35,664 bases of DNA, from assembly GCA_025350695.1 (NCBI GenBank), contig JANXXI010000343.1, positions 1 through 35,664 on the forward strand. Reading direction: 5' to 3'. Position numbers and translations under genes: made by a program. This stretch comes from Acidobacteriota bacterium (GTDB taxonomy: Bacteria > Acidobacteriota > Terriglobia > Bryobacterales > Bryobacteraceae). Below, piece after piece: positions 15,898-24,345 of the stretch (position 1 is the first letter of the stretch; each line of letters opens with the position of its first letter). Under the pieces are notes generated by a model. The model searched no databases. It was not told where the DNA came from and worked only from the letters and a program-made list of their open reading frames with translations.

Positions 15898-16431
15898 ATG
15901 AAGTTACAAACATCGATTTTGTTTATGTTCTTGGGGGTATGCGGATTTGCCCAAGGGCAGATTAAGCAATTGGCTCCGTATGTGGCCTCCCCGCAAGACA
16001 TCATAGATCGCATGCTGGAAATCTCAAAACTCCAGCGGGGCGAAATGGTTTACGACATCGGCTGCGGCGATGGACGCATCGTCATAACCGCGGCGCAGAA
16101 GTTTGGAGCCAAAGGCGTGGGAATTGAAATCTCCCCAAAACTGGCGCAATCGGCCAATGAAATCGTCACCAAGTTAGGCCTTCACAATCGCGTGCAAATC
16201 TTAAAAGCCGATGCGATGGATGTGGACCTAAGTCCAGCCGACGTCGTGACCCTGTACTTGACCACATCTGCGAATGAAACTTTACGTCCGAAATTAGAGC
16301 AGACCCTCCGGGCCGGCGCCCGTGTGGTTTCGCACGATTACCCCGTGAGGGGTTGGAAGCCGACGGCCGTGGAAGAAATTTTTGCGCATAACCGGATGCA
16401 CAAGATCTTCCTCTACGTGAAAGAGAAATAA
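15898..16431 (+). CDS. Exported class I SAM-dependent methyltransferase
   Basis: A 177-residue Rossmann methyltransferase with an N-terminal signal peptide (MKLQTSILFMFLGVCGFAQGQ). Motif I is YDIGCGDGRIVITAA (about residues 53-67), followed by GVGIEISP for the acidic ribose-binding residue and VQILKADAMD for motif III. All SAM-binding features are present, so the enzyme should be active, yet export would put it where SAM is not normally found. It starts one base after the vWA-like gene. Cytoplasmic relatives with the same core exist, but here the hydrophobic start is unambiguous. Substrate is unknown. Confidence 0.87.
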   Translation: MKLQTSILFMFLGVCGFAQGQIKQLAPYVASPQDIIDRMLEISKLQRGEMVYDIGCGDGRIVITAAQKFGAKGVGIEISPKLAQSANEIVTKLGLHNRVQILKADAMDVDLSPADVVTLYLTTSANETLRPKLEQTLRAGARVVSHDYPVRGWKPTAVEEIFAHNRMHKIFLYVKEK

Positions 16432-16434
16432 GCC

Positions 16435-18375
16435 TTGGCTAAACGAATTCGGTTCTTGCTCCCGCTGCTTTTCACGGGTCTCTTCAGTCAAGCTCCCCTA
16501 CTGCTAAATAAGCAAGGCAAGAGTTTACGCAAGTGGACCACTCTTGAACGGATTGCGCCCGAGCATCTTGAAGCGGTGCATCAGGCCCGGGAAGTATTTT
16601 CGAGGATGCGCAAGGCGGTGCCCGCCTTCTCCTTGTATAACGACTATCGAGCCGTGATGCATGTCCATGCTGAGGACGCCGAACACACGCAGGGGACGCG
16701 ACAGCAGGTTTTAGAAGCTGCGAAAGAAGCTGGTGTGCGCATCGTGCTTTCCACCGATCACCGTGGGCCCAAGAAAGATAGCTGGGCTGGCATTAAGGAC
16801 GGAGTGTTGTACATAGCCGGCTCCGAGGATGAGGGGAATCAACTCCGTTGGACCTCGCCGCGGGATGGCGATCTTCGGGTGCTTTCGCACCTTGAGGAAA
16901 AGCCGGAGAAATCAGCGGATGGCTACATTGGCCTGGAGATCTACAATCGCCACGCCGATGCCAAAGATGAACCCGAGTTCTACGAGTACTTCAAAGCAGC
17001 CATGGCGAAGCCTGCTGAATGGGCAAGCATTGTTGAGCGTCAGAACAAGTACCCGATAGAGATGTTTGCCGCTCATCAGGATTACTGGCCGGAACTGCTT
17101 ACGCGTTGGGATAAGGAATCAGCGAATGGGCCGTTCGTCGGAATCGCAGCGAACGATGCGCATCGGAACCAGGTTTACAAAGGAACGGTTTTCGATCCAT
17201 ACGAAATTGCCTTTCGCGATGTTTCCACCCACATAATGGCGACCGATTTAACGGAAGGCGCCGTGCGGACTGCTTTACGAGAAGGTCGAGCCTACGTCTC
17301 GCACGATTGGCTGTGCGACCCCACGGGGTTCTACTTCAGCGCCCAAAACAATTTAGGCGTCTATGAAATGGGAGACCGAATTCCGCACACCGGCTCGACC
17401 AAACTGCTGGCTTTCCTACCTGTGTCCGCTCATTGGAAATTGATTCATAATGGCAAACAGATCGCCGATGGCCGCGGGGATCGTGTGGCCTACGACGTTA
17501 AACAGATCGGCTCCTACCGCTTGGAAGCGTGGCTTGAAGCAGACGGCGAAGAACGTCCCTGGATTTACGCGAACCCCGTGTTTCTGCGCGCGCCGCTGGC
17601 TTCGGAAATGAGTCTGCCTTCGGGAACGGTGCATGATACGATCGATGCTCGAAAGGGTGTTGAGTACGGCTCAGGCGCGGAAGGCCGGCAAAGATTGGAC
17701 GTCTACACTCCCAAGGGAAAATCGAATCTGCCGGTACTGTTTTTCGTCCATGGCGGCTCATGGAAGGGTGGGGATCGCAGCCAGTACCCAGCCTTCGCCA
17801 GTCGCTTCGCGAAAGAGGGCGTGGCCGTGGTGGCTCCTAGCTACCGGCTGGCTCCAAAGGATCCGCATCCGGCGCAAATTGAGGATGTTGCTTCGGCCTT
17901 TGCCTGGACCGTAAAACATGCGGCGGAATTTGGCGGCGATCCCAAGCGGATTACAATTATGGGGCATTCGGCCGGCGGACACTTAGTGTCGCTTTTGGCG
18001 ACCGACCCAAGCTACCTCGAAAAGTTTGGACTGGGCATCTCGAACATCAAGAAAGTGATTTCCTGGAGTGGCGTCTACGAAATTAACGAGGGCTTGGAGA
18101 ACGTCTTTGGGACTGACCCGGAGATACGGCGCAAGGCTGGACCGATGGCCCATATTCGTCCCGGATTGCCGCCATTCCTCGTTGCCTACAGTCAGTGGGA
18201 TTACTTATCGCTTCCTTTGCAGGCGCGGCAATTCCATGCCACGCTACAAAAAGCGGGAGTGCCTTCGCGCTTGATGTATGTTCCGGGCGAAAATCACATT
18301 TCCGAAGTAGTGCGATCCGTACGCGATGAAGACCCGACGGCGATCGCCTTTGTCAAGGCGTTGACGGAAGACTAG
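16435..18375 (+). CDS. Secreted PHP-type phosphoesterase fused to an alpha/beta-hydrolase
   Basis: A 646-residue, two-enzyme fusion. After a signal peptide (residues 1-20) comes a PHP-like metal hydrolase region (residues ~70-300), with HVH at 76-78, TDH at 107-109, His214 (AAHQD) and NDAH at 240-243, the order expected for PHP metal ligands. A beta-rich linker (~320-390) leads to an esterase domain (400-646), with oxyanion motif HGGSW (439-443), nucleophile GHSAGG (Ser512), Asp589 and His621. The start is a TTG three bases after the methyltransferase stop. The pair of domains suggests hydrolysis of a molecule with both phosphate or sugar-phosphate and ester bonds; the substrate is unknown. 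It ends overlapping the convergent DUF1552 gene. Confidence 0.88.
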   Translation: MAKRIRFLLPLLFTGLFSQAPLLLNKQGKSLRKWTTLERIAPEHLEAVHQAREVFSRMRKAVPAFSLYNDYRAVMHVHAEDAEHTQGTRQQVLEAAKEAGVRIVLSTDHRGPKKDSWAGIKDGVLYIAGSEDEGNQLRWTSPRDGDLRVLSHLEEKPEKSADGYIGLEIYNRHADAKDEPEFYEYFKAAMAKPAEWASIVERQNKYPIEMFAAHQDYWPELLTRWDKESANGPFVGIAANDAHRNQVYKGTVFDPYEIAFRDVSTHIMATDLTEGAVRTALREGRAYVSHDWLCDPTGFYFSAQNNLGVYEMGDRIPHTGSTKLLAFLPVSAHWKLIHNGKQIADGRGDRVAYDVKQIGSYRLEAWLEADGEERPWIYANPVFLRAPLASEMSLPSGTVHDTIDARKGVEYGSGAEGRQRLDVYTPKGKSNLPVLFFVHGGSWKGGDRSQYPAFASRFAKEGVAVVAPSYRLAPKDPHPAQIEDVASAFAWTVKHAAEFGGDPKRITIMGHSAGGHLVSLLATDPSYLEKFGLGISNIKKVISWSGVYEINEGLENVFGTDPEIRRKAGPMAHIRPGLPPFLVAYSQWDYLSLPLQARQFHATLQKAGVPSRLMYVPGENHISEVVRSVRDEDPTAIAFVKALTED

Positions 18376-19745
18376 CCCAGCCCTTCCAATACCCCGGTGC
18401 TGTCGCCGAACGATTTTTCCTTTACGCCCAGACGGTGCAGCATCGACAGATGCAAGTTGCACAGCGGCGTCTTCTCGGCGAAGCGGACGCGGCGGCCCGG
18501 GCGGAGTGTTCCCTTCCCCCTACCGGCCAACAGCACCGGAAGATTCTCGGGGTCGTGACGATTGCCATCCTTAAGCGTTGCGCCGAACAAGATCATGGAA
18601 TTGTCCAGCAGCGATTTGCCGCCTTCATCCAGGCTCTTCATGCGGTTCAGGAAGTAGGCCAACTGCTCGGTGTGCCACGTAACGATTTTTTCGTACTGCC
18701 CGCGCTGTTCAGGAATGTTGCGGTGATGCGAGAGCCCATGGAAGCTTCCCCTTACTCCCGGAAGGAATCCGTAATCCTGGCCGCTTTGTGCGTCGCCCAT
18801 CATCATGGTGGCGATACGCGTGCTGTCGGTCCAGAAGCTGAGCACCAAAATATCGAGCATTAAGCGCAGATGCTCTTTGCGGGTTTCGGGGATGCCAGGC
18901 GCAGGCCGTTCCATCGGGAACTTGCCTTGATTAATCCAGCGTTTCTGCGGCTTCATGGAAGCTTCGAGGCGGCGCTCCACGGAACGGACGGACTCGAAAT
19001 ATTCGTCGAGGCGAGCCTGATCGCTGGTGCTGCCCTGCTTGCGTAACGCACGTGCTTGTTCCTGAACGATGTCGAGCACGCTGGTTTCGTCGCGCTGCAG
19101 GGATTCGAGCAACGAAGGGTGCATGGGGTTCGCGCCGGAGATGGCCTTCGCTTTGGTGTTGCGGAAAAGACGGTCGAACGCCAGTTGCGGAATGATCTCT
19201 TTGGGTACCGGCGTTTTCGGATCGGCCCAGCTTAGGAACGAACCCAAGGCGCGCGGGAAGCCGCCGCCAGCCGTGTCGATGCCGGTGCGTGGGGCTTCAA
19301 GGCCAAGCTCGAAACTCGGGAGCGGCGTGCCGATTTCCATTTTCTGAACAGCCAGTTGATCAACCGTTGTCCCGCCCGAATCGAGATCGCCGCCGACGGT
19401 GCGCTCCACAAAGCCGCCGGAGAGCCAGGCAGGAACTTTGGGCCAGTGACCGTTGCGACCGACCGAGTTCTTGTTCCATAAATTCTCGATGAGAAGAAAA
19501 TCGTTCTTCAAACTTTCGAGCGGCTTCAGGTGCGGAGTGATTTCGTAATCTTCGCTATCTCCGGCCGGGGTCCAGTAATCCGGGCGGACACCATTCGGCA
19601 TGAATATGCAGGCCATGCGGAGAGGCGGTTCGGAGAGGCGCTCACCAGTTGCGTCCGCAGCGTGGGAAATAGACTCCAGCCAAGGCAGTGCGAGTGTTGC
19701 GCCCGCGCCGCGTAGAAAGATTCGACGAGTAAGTTCTTTGGCCAT
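18372..19745 (-). CDS. DUF1552 family secreted protein (Tat signal)
   Basis: A 457-residue DUF1552 protein, found next to DUF1592-type cytochrome proteins in acidobacteria, planctomycetes and verrucomicrobia. The start MAKELTRRIFLRGAGATLALPWLE carries a twin-arginine motif, so it is exported folded. Family blocks include CIFMPNGVRPDYWTP, STSDQARLDEYFESVRSVERRL, HLRLMLDILVLSFWTDSTR, and the closing LGVKEKSFGDSTGVLEGL. The fold resembles sulfatase/alkaline phosphatase-like DUF1501 proteins in outline, but no activity is established. It follows the DUF1592 gene by 35 bp in the same direction. Its stop shares the bases CTAG with the stop of the convergent PHP-esterase gene. Confidence 0.93.
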   Translation of the reverse strand: MAKELTRRIFLRGAGATLALPWLESISHAADATGERLSEPPLRMACIFMPNGVRPDYWTPAGDSEDYEITPHLKPLESLKNDFLLIENLWNKNSVGRNGHWPKVPAWLSGGFVERTVGGDLDSGGTTVDQLAVQKMEIGTPLPSFELGLEAPRTGIDTAGGGFPRALGSFLSWADPKTPVPKEIIPQLAFDRLFRNTKAKAISGANPMHPSLLESLQRDETSVLDIVQEQARALRKQGSTSDQARLDEYFESVRSVERRLEASMKPQKRWINQGKFPMERPAPGIPETRKEHLRLMLDILVLSFWTDSTRIATMMMGDAQSGQDYGFLPGVRGSFHGLSHHRNIPEQRGQYEKIVTWHTEQLAYFLNRMKSLDEGGKSLLDNSMILFGATLKDGNRHDPENLPVLLAGRGKGTLRPGRRVRFAEKTPLCNLHLSMLHRLGVKEKSFGDSTGVLEGLG

Positions 19746-19780
19746 GGTGCGATGTCTCCGGTAGCTATAATTTATCAGAT

Positions 19781-22138
19781 TTACTTCTCGCCCAGGAGGC
19801 GGGTCCGGATCTTCTTTACGTTGCCGTCGCTTGAGATCAGTTGACTGGGGTTAGTATTGCGGAATGGCGAGCTGAGCACGATTTCGCGAATGAGGGTGCG
19901 CGCACTGTAATTGTTGACCGCGAGCTTGTCGGCGATTCGTTGCACAGTGCATTGGTCACCATCTTGTAAACCGCGCCCTAACGCATAGCCAAGCGTCTTG
20001 CCGGTGAGGTGACGAACAAATTCGTCCTTGCGATTGAGCAGAACTTTGCGCAGTTCCACTGGCCCATTGAAAGCCTCCCCGGATGGCATTTTGCCCGAGG
20101 CATCAACTGGTTTGCCGTTAGTTTCAAGGTCACGCCAACGGCCCATCCAATCGAAATTTTCGAGACCGAAGCCGATCGGGTCCATCAAGTTGTGGCAACT
20201 GGCGCAAGCCGGATCGGCGCGATGGCGGGCAAGGATCTGCCGCATCGTAAGACCCTTTTCGGATTTGGCGGCTGTCTCAAGAGGCGGAACGTCAGGTGGC
20301 GGCGGAGGTACAGGCGTACCGAGCAAAGTATCAAGCACCCAAGCTCCGCGCAGCACGGGGCTGCCCTGTTTATAGTGCGAGGTCATGGCGAGAACACCAG
20401 CCATGCCGAGCACGCCGCCGCGGTTCTCATCGGGCCACTGGACTTTTTGGAACGTTTCGTTGAGGCCGGTGACCTTCTTTTCTACCTCGTAATATTTTGC
20501 GAGGCGCGCTGTGAGGAACGTGTAGTTAGCGGTGAGCAGTTCAAGCAGACTGCGATTGGCGCTGAGGATATGGTGATAGAGCAGGACAGGTTCCTGACGC
20601 AGTTCAGCAGCGCCTTCGGGTGTGTAGTAATGCTGCAGTTCAGTAAGCAGCGGCGCCACGCGTCCGCCCACTTCCTGCGTGCCGAGCCATTGGCCGACGA
20701 AGCTGGTGGCGAAGGCGCGGGAGCGTGGATCGTTGATCATGCGATCTGTTTGCGCGGCGAGCACCGCAGGATCTTGCAGCCGGCCTTGCGCGGCTAGTTG
20801 CAGCAACTCTTCATCGGGCGCCGTGGACCATAAAAAGTAAGAGAGGCGTGAGGCCATGTCGTAGTGCGAGATGGGCTGCGTGCCCGGCTTGGTAGCCGCG
20901 TCCTCAACATGGAACAGGAAGCGCGGCGAGACTAGAACGGCTTTGAGAGCAATCTTGACGCACTCCTCATAAGGGTCGCCGCGCTTGGCTGAACGTTCGT
21001 AGAGCGTGACGAAAGGCGCGACGGCGGCGGCGGTGACAGGGCGCCGGTAAGCCTTTGCGAGGAACGACTGGATAAGTTGGCTTGCGGCGCGGCTAGGGTC
21101 GAGCGGAGCTTCACCCGGTTCGAGGCCGAAGAGGCGGTAGTGCATGGAGCGCTTATCGGGTGGCGGATCCTCGACGCGTTGTTCGATAAAGAGACTGAAG
21201 AATTCGACGGGGTGATCGCCGTTGACAACGGTGACGTTGTGGATGCCGCGGGTGAGTGTCGCAAGTGAGGCGCGGGAGGTGGGGCCGCCGGCGGAATCGC
21301 GCGCATAGTTGAGCTTGCCGAGGTCTGTGCCGTCGAGCTTCACGCTTAAGTAGATGGGCCGATCGTGCGGGCGTTCGATTGAGACGCGAAGATTGTATTT
21401 GCCTTCGACGAAGATGGGAATCTCGGTGGACACTTCTTGTGCGGGGGCGACTATGCGGCCTGGCTTCTTGCTGGGTTGGGGCGGCGTCATTTCAGCGGAA
21501 GGAAATTGTTTGGTAAGCGGAGGCGTGATGATGACGCGGTCAAGAATTTTCTGGGCGGCTTCCATGTAGCGTTCCAGCATCATGGGCGGGAGGTAGAGTG
21601 TTTCGCCATTCGTGTCGAACCCGGCGCCACCAGATTCGTCAGCGGGGAAAGCATCGGCCACAGCGAATTCAAGGCCGAAGATGTCGCGTATGGTGTGGTG
21701 ATATTCACGGCGATTGAGACGGCGTGGAGCGACTGCGCCGGTGAAGGGGCCGGTGCTGCAGGCGGTGTCGCGCAGGCGGCTATCGATCCAGGTGGCAAGG
21801 TGGAGGCGTTCGTCTTCGGTGAGCTTGGTTGCGGCCGGGGGCATGGTGCGATTGCGGATCTGTGCGGCGACGGAGCGCCACATGCCGCGCTTTGATTCCA
21901 TGTCGGAGGCGGATTGGGCTTTGAGGAAATCGATGCGGACTTTGGGGTCGGCGGGATTGTGGCAGGAGGCGCAGTTTTTTTCGAGCGTGGGGCGGATGGT
22001 TTCGGTGAACTCGACGGTGGGATTCGTTTCGGCCGCGGCTAACGGGAGGATGAGGGTAAGAAAGAGGATGGGTCGCACACATGCAACTTTATAAGAGGGG
22101 GGCTGGGGTGTGCAAGGGGTGTGTTGTTGATTGAGCAT
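19781..22138 (-). CDS. DUF1592/DUF1588/DUF1587/DUF1585 cytochrome-type secreted protein
   Basis: A large exported protein of about 785 residues with the standard module order: N-terminal c-type heme site CASCH (residues 56-60, in the PSCyt region), DUF1587 (RRLNRREYHHTIRDIFGL), carbohydrate-binding-like beta module, DUF1595 (FLAKAYRRPVTAAAVAPF), DUF1592 (YDMASRLSYFLWSTAPDEELL), DUF1588 with second CASCHN (DPACASCHNLMDPIGFGLENFD), and C-terminal DUF1585. The family is always paired with DUF1552 or a similar gene and may oxidise an extracellular substrate, possibly carbohydrate. Start 22138 (ATG) has AGGA five bases before it; GTG 22078 would give a more compact signal peptide (RPILFLTLILPLAAA). 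It is the first gene of a two-gene operon. Confidence 0.9.
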   Translation of the reverse strand: MLNQQHTPCTPQPPSYKVACVRPILFLTLILPLAAAETNPTVEFTETIRPTLEKNCASCHNPADPKVRIDFLKAQSASDMESKRGMWRSVAAQIRNRTMPPAATKLTEDERLHLATWIDSRLRDTACSTGPFTGAVAPRRLNRREYHHTIRDIFGLEFAVADAFPADESGGAGFDTNGETLYLPPMMLERYMEAAQKILDRVIITPPLTKQFPSAEMTPPQPSKKPGRIVAPAQEVSTEIPIFVEGKYNLRVSIERPHDRPIYLSVKLDGTDLGKLNYARDSAGGPTSRASLATLTRGIHNVTVVNGDHPVEFFSLFIEQRVEDPPPDKRSMHYRLFGLEPGEAPLDPSRAASQLIQSFLAKAYRRPVTAAAVAPFVTLYERSAKRGDPYEECVKIALKAVLVSPRFLFHVEDAATKPGTQPISHYDMASRLSYFLWSTAPDEELLQLAAQGRLQDPAVLAAQTDRMINDPRSRAFATSFVGQWLGTQEVGGRVAPLLTELQHYYTPEGAAELRQEPVLLYHHILSANRSLLELLTANYTFLTARLAKYYEVEKKVTGLNETFQKVQWPDENRGGVLGMAGVLAMTSHYKQGSPVLRGAWVLDTLLGTPVPPPPPDVPPLETAAKSEKGLTMRQILARHRADPACASCHNLMDPIGFGLENFDWMGRWRDLETNGKPVDASGKMPSGEAFNGPVELRKVLLNRKDEFVRHLTGKTLGYALGRGLQDGDQCTVQRIADKLAVNNYSARTLIREIVLSSPFRNTNPSQLISSDGNVKKIRTRLLGEK

Positions 22139-22193
22139 ACCTATCCTGATTTTCTGATCCAACAGTATCAGACCGAACCAACCAGGCAAGCCT

Positions 22194-22793
22194 CTAGCGC
22201 AACGGATCCCAAACGGGTAAGAGGTCAAGCACAAATCCGGCAACTGGACCTTCGCCCGCCACGGAATCTATCCCGGCAATGAATTGCGGTTCCGCATTGG
22301 GGCGATGGATCTCAACGGAGTGTTTTTTGGGGTCGATCAGCCAGCCCAGTTCCGCTCCGTTACCGATGTACTCGCCCATCTTTGCGCGAAGGACGCCGAC
22401 GCGGTCCGATTCTGATCTAAGTTCAATCACGAAGGCGGGACAAAGATGCCAGAAGCCTTGCAAGCTTTTCTCACTCAGCAGCTTAATTCTATCCTTAGCG
22501 ACCCAGGAAGCATCGGGTGAGCGCCTGGAACTATTGGGAAGCACGTATCCAGTGGAGGAATCGTTCACGATACCGCGACCGTCCCGATCCGCCCAAGTAC
22601 CCAATTGTCGAATGATATTGGCATTGCGCGAACCGGTCATTGAAAAAGTTGGCGCCATTACGATCAACTCCCCCTCAGCTGTCATTTCAAACATCAGATC
22701 GGGATGTTCCGCGCAGAATTCGGCGAACTGTTCGTCGGTCATCGGTGGCGCGGTCAAGGTTGCCGGCAGAAAGGATTCGATCATTAACGCCAT
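22194..22793 (-). CDS. Uma2 family (DUF820) PD-(D/E)XK endonuclease-like protein
   Basis: A 199-residue Uma2/DUF820 protein. The pattern is typical: MTDEQFAEFCAEHPDLMFEMTAEGELIVM at the start, GTGY-like strand (SSTGYVLPNSSRRSPDASWV), the catalytic-like PAFVIELRSESDRVGVLRAKMGEYIGNGAELGWLIDP, and VEIHRP. The Asp in SPDASW, Glu in VIEL and the later Ser-Glu-Ser match the PDDEXK core with E-x-R/K variation. These genes occur in many copies in cyanobacteria and acidobacteria; their function is unproven. The ATG at 22793 is used. It ends 55 bp before the DUF1592 start but is unlikely to be functionally linked to it. Confidence 0.92.
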   Translation of the reverse strand: MALMIESFLPATLTAPPMTDEQFAEFCAEHPDLMFEMTAEGELIVMAPTFSMTGSRNANIIRQLGTWADRDGRGIVNDSSTGYVLPNSSRRSPDASWVAKDRIKLLSEKSLQGFWHLCPAFVIELRSESDRVGVLRAKMGEYIGNGAELGWLIDPKKHSVEIHRPNAEPQFIAGIDSVAGEGPVAGFVLDLLPVWDPLR

Positions 22794-22807
22794 AGTTTCA
22801 TTCTAGC

Positions 22808-23011
22808 TTAACGCTGCACTGCTCCCCTGTGCTGACCACAGTCATTGATGCCTTTCGGCGCCGGGCATGAAAGTACGTGACCAGCCCACGGTCGAGCGCC
22901 TGTAGGATCCGTTCCCTTAAAGTGCGTGTCCAACCGCTGTGCATCGTCGTCATGGATCAGCAACAGGCTGCCGTGCGGCGTGAGACTGAGTGAATGTGCG
23001 CCAAGGTCCAT
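22808..23011 (-). pseudogene. Short ORF, possible remnant of a larger gene
   Basis: A 67-codon frame upstream of the Uma2 gene. The product starts MDLGAHSLSLTPHGSLLLIHDDD, which vaguely recalls the N-terminus of some SNF2-type helicases in acidobacteria, then stops. If that resemblance is real, this is a decayed 5' fragment; otherwise it is chance. A perfect inverted repeat CATGATG-atc-CATCATG (23009-23025) overlaps its start codon. Confidence 0.25.
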
Positions 23012-23125
23012 GATGATCCATCATGTTAGCAGGCTCCTTCAGCTAAGAGAAAACAAGGTTCGAGCATGGTCTCGTCAACTTGGGCAAGTTCCTCAGGACG
23101 ATCACCAGTGGGATCATTTAAGGAT

Positions 23126-23845
23126 ATGGCCCGACGCCTCTTCTACATCCCAGCACCAAGCGGCGACCACGCTGAACTCCACGACGAGGATGCGCATCAT
23201 CTTACTCGCGTACTGCGCGTCGAAGCCGGGCAACTCTACGAACTCTCCGACCAGACTTCGCTGTACCTGGGCGAAATTGAATCCGCGCACAAAAACCTCG
23301 TCTCCTTCCTCATCAAAGAACAGCTGCCAACTCCGCCACCGCTCCCGAACGTCACACTCTACGCCAGCCTGTTCAAGTTCGATCACTTTGAATGGATGCT
23401 TGAAAAAGTCACGGAGCTAGGCGTCTGTACAATTCAACCTATCGTCACCGAACGGAGCGAACGTGGGCTCGACATGGCTGCTCCGAAACGTATGGAGCGT
23501 TGGCGCAAAATAGTAACAGAATCGGGCCAGCAGTCGCGCCGCCTGCGCGTCCCGGTCATCCAGCAACCCGTCCGTCTCGCTCAAACGCTCAAGGACGCCA
23601 CGGGCTTGCGTCTGCTGCTGGATGAAAAGAAAGCGCTGCCCTCAATTCTTACGCTGCTCGAACCGAATTCGTCGGAAACCTCGTTGATGCTTGGACCCGA
23701 AGGCGGGTGGGCTGACCGGGAGCGCGAAGCTATCCTTGCCGTTGGTTGGAAGGCATGCTCGTTAGGGCACACTGTACTGCGCGCCGAAACCGCTGCTTGT
23801 GCCGCGCTCGCCATTGTCTCAGCCTACAGTCTTAATACGTTATAA
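23126..23845 (+). CDS. rsmE: 16S rRNA m3U1498 methyltransferase RsmE
   Basis: A 239-residue SPOUT enzyme that methylates N3 of U1498 in 16S rRNA. The N-terminal PUA-like part starts MARRLFYIPAP and includes HDEDAHHLTRVLRVEAGQ. The catalytic SPOUT domain has EWMLEKVTELGV (89-100), the arginine-rich VTERSERG (107-114), TESGQQSRRLRVPVI (131-145), and the trefoil-knot SAM site GPEGG (190-194) with LGHTVLRAETAA (213-224). The ATG at 23126 gives the conserved start; the frame continues 20 codons upstream without homology. It begins a plus-strand series with the Rrf2 regulator 47 bp downstream. Confidence 0.95.
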   Translation: MARRLFYIPAPSGDHAELHDEDAHHLTRVLRVEAGQLYELSDQTSLYLGEIESAHKNLVSFLIKEQLPTPPPLPNVTLYASLFKFDHFEWMLEKVTELGVCTIQPIVTERSERGLDMAAPKRMERWRKIVTESGQQSRRLRVPVIQQPVRLAQTLKDATGLRLLLDEKKALPSILTLLEPNSSETSLMLGPEGGWADREREAILAVGWKACSLGHTVLRAETAACAALAIVSAYSLNTL

Positions 23846-23846
23846 T
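23841..23846 (+). promoter_or_regulatory. Candidate -10 box for the Rrf2-cysK transcript
   Basis: TATAAT at 23841-23846 overlaps the rsmE stop codon and lies 46 bases before the Rrf2 ATG. No good -35 box is at 16-18 bases, as expected if a transcription factor helps or blocks here. A short dyad ATGGG-tgtttc-CCCAT (23859-23874) lies just downstream where an autoregulatory operator could sit. Confidence 0.3.
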
Positions 23847-23892
23847 CTCCATCGAGGCATGGGTGTTTCCCCATCCAGCATTTGCACAAACC

Positions 23893-24318
23893 ATGAATAT
23901 TTCCGTTAAAGGCGAATATGCTCTCCAAGCGATTTTCGACCTAACTGTTAACAGTGGCCACGGTCCGGTGAAGATTGCCGATATCGCCAAGAGACAGAAG
24001 ATTCCGCAGAAGTTTTTGGAGTTGATTTTGGCCGGACTCAAACAGGGAGGCTTTGTGGAATCGCGTCGCGGGGCCGAAGGCGGCTATCTGCTTGCCCGCC
24101 CAGCCGCACAGATTGCCGTCGGGGAAGTCCTGCGTCATGTTGAAGGGCAACGGCTCTCTGGCGCCACTACACGCCGCAAGGCGGACAATCCTTTTGCCGA
24201 TTTGTGGAACCAGGTGGACAAAGCGATTTCTGCCGTTGTGGATCAAACCACGTTCTTGGATTTGGCGCAGACATGGAAAGACCGGCAGGCGCGGTATGTA
24301 CCCAATTGGGATATCTAA
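23893..24318 (+). CDS. Rrf2 family transcriptional regulator, CymR-like
   Basis: A 141-residue Rrf2 winged-helix regulator. It begins MNISVKGEYALQAIFDL, with the recognition region ADIAKRQKIPQKFLELILAGLKQGGFVESRRGAEGGYLLARP and the dimer helix near the end. The three cysteines that hold Fe-S clusters in IscR and NsrR are missing, so it is the cluster-free type such as CymR. CymR represses cysteine genes in Bacillus and binds CysK; here cysK follows 27 bp downstream, which supports that role. Start 23893 fits the family; an upstream frame of ten codons is not conserved. No clear Shine-Dalgarno site is seen. Confidence 0.92.
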   Translation: MNISVKGEYALQAIFDLTVNSGHGPVKIADIAKRQKIPQKFLELILAGLKQGGFVESRRGAEGGYLLARPAAQIAVGEVLRHVEGQRLSGATTRRKADNPFADLWNQVDKAISAVVDQTTFLDLAQTWKDRQARYVPNWDI

Positions 24319-24345
24319 TCGAACAATACAGGGAGGAATTACACA

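Noticed and set aside
20009-20797. A 262-codon plus-strand frame
   Set aside because: Antisense to the DUF1592 gene, whose domains are clear.
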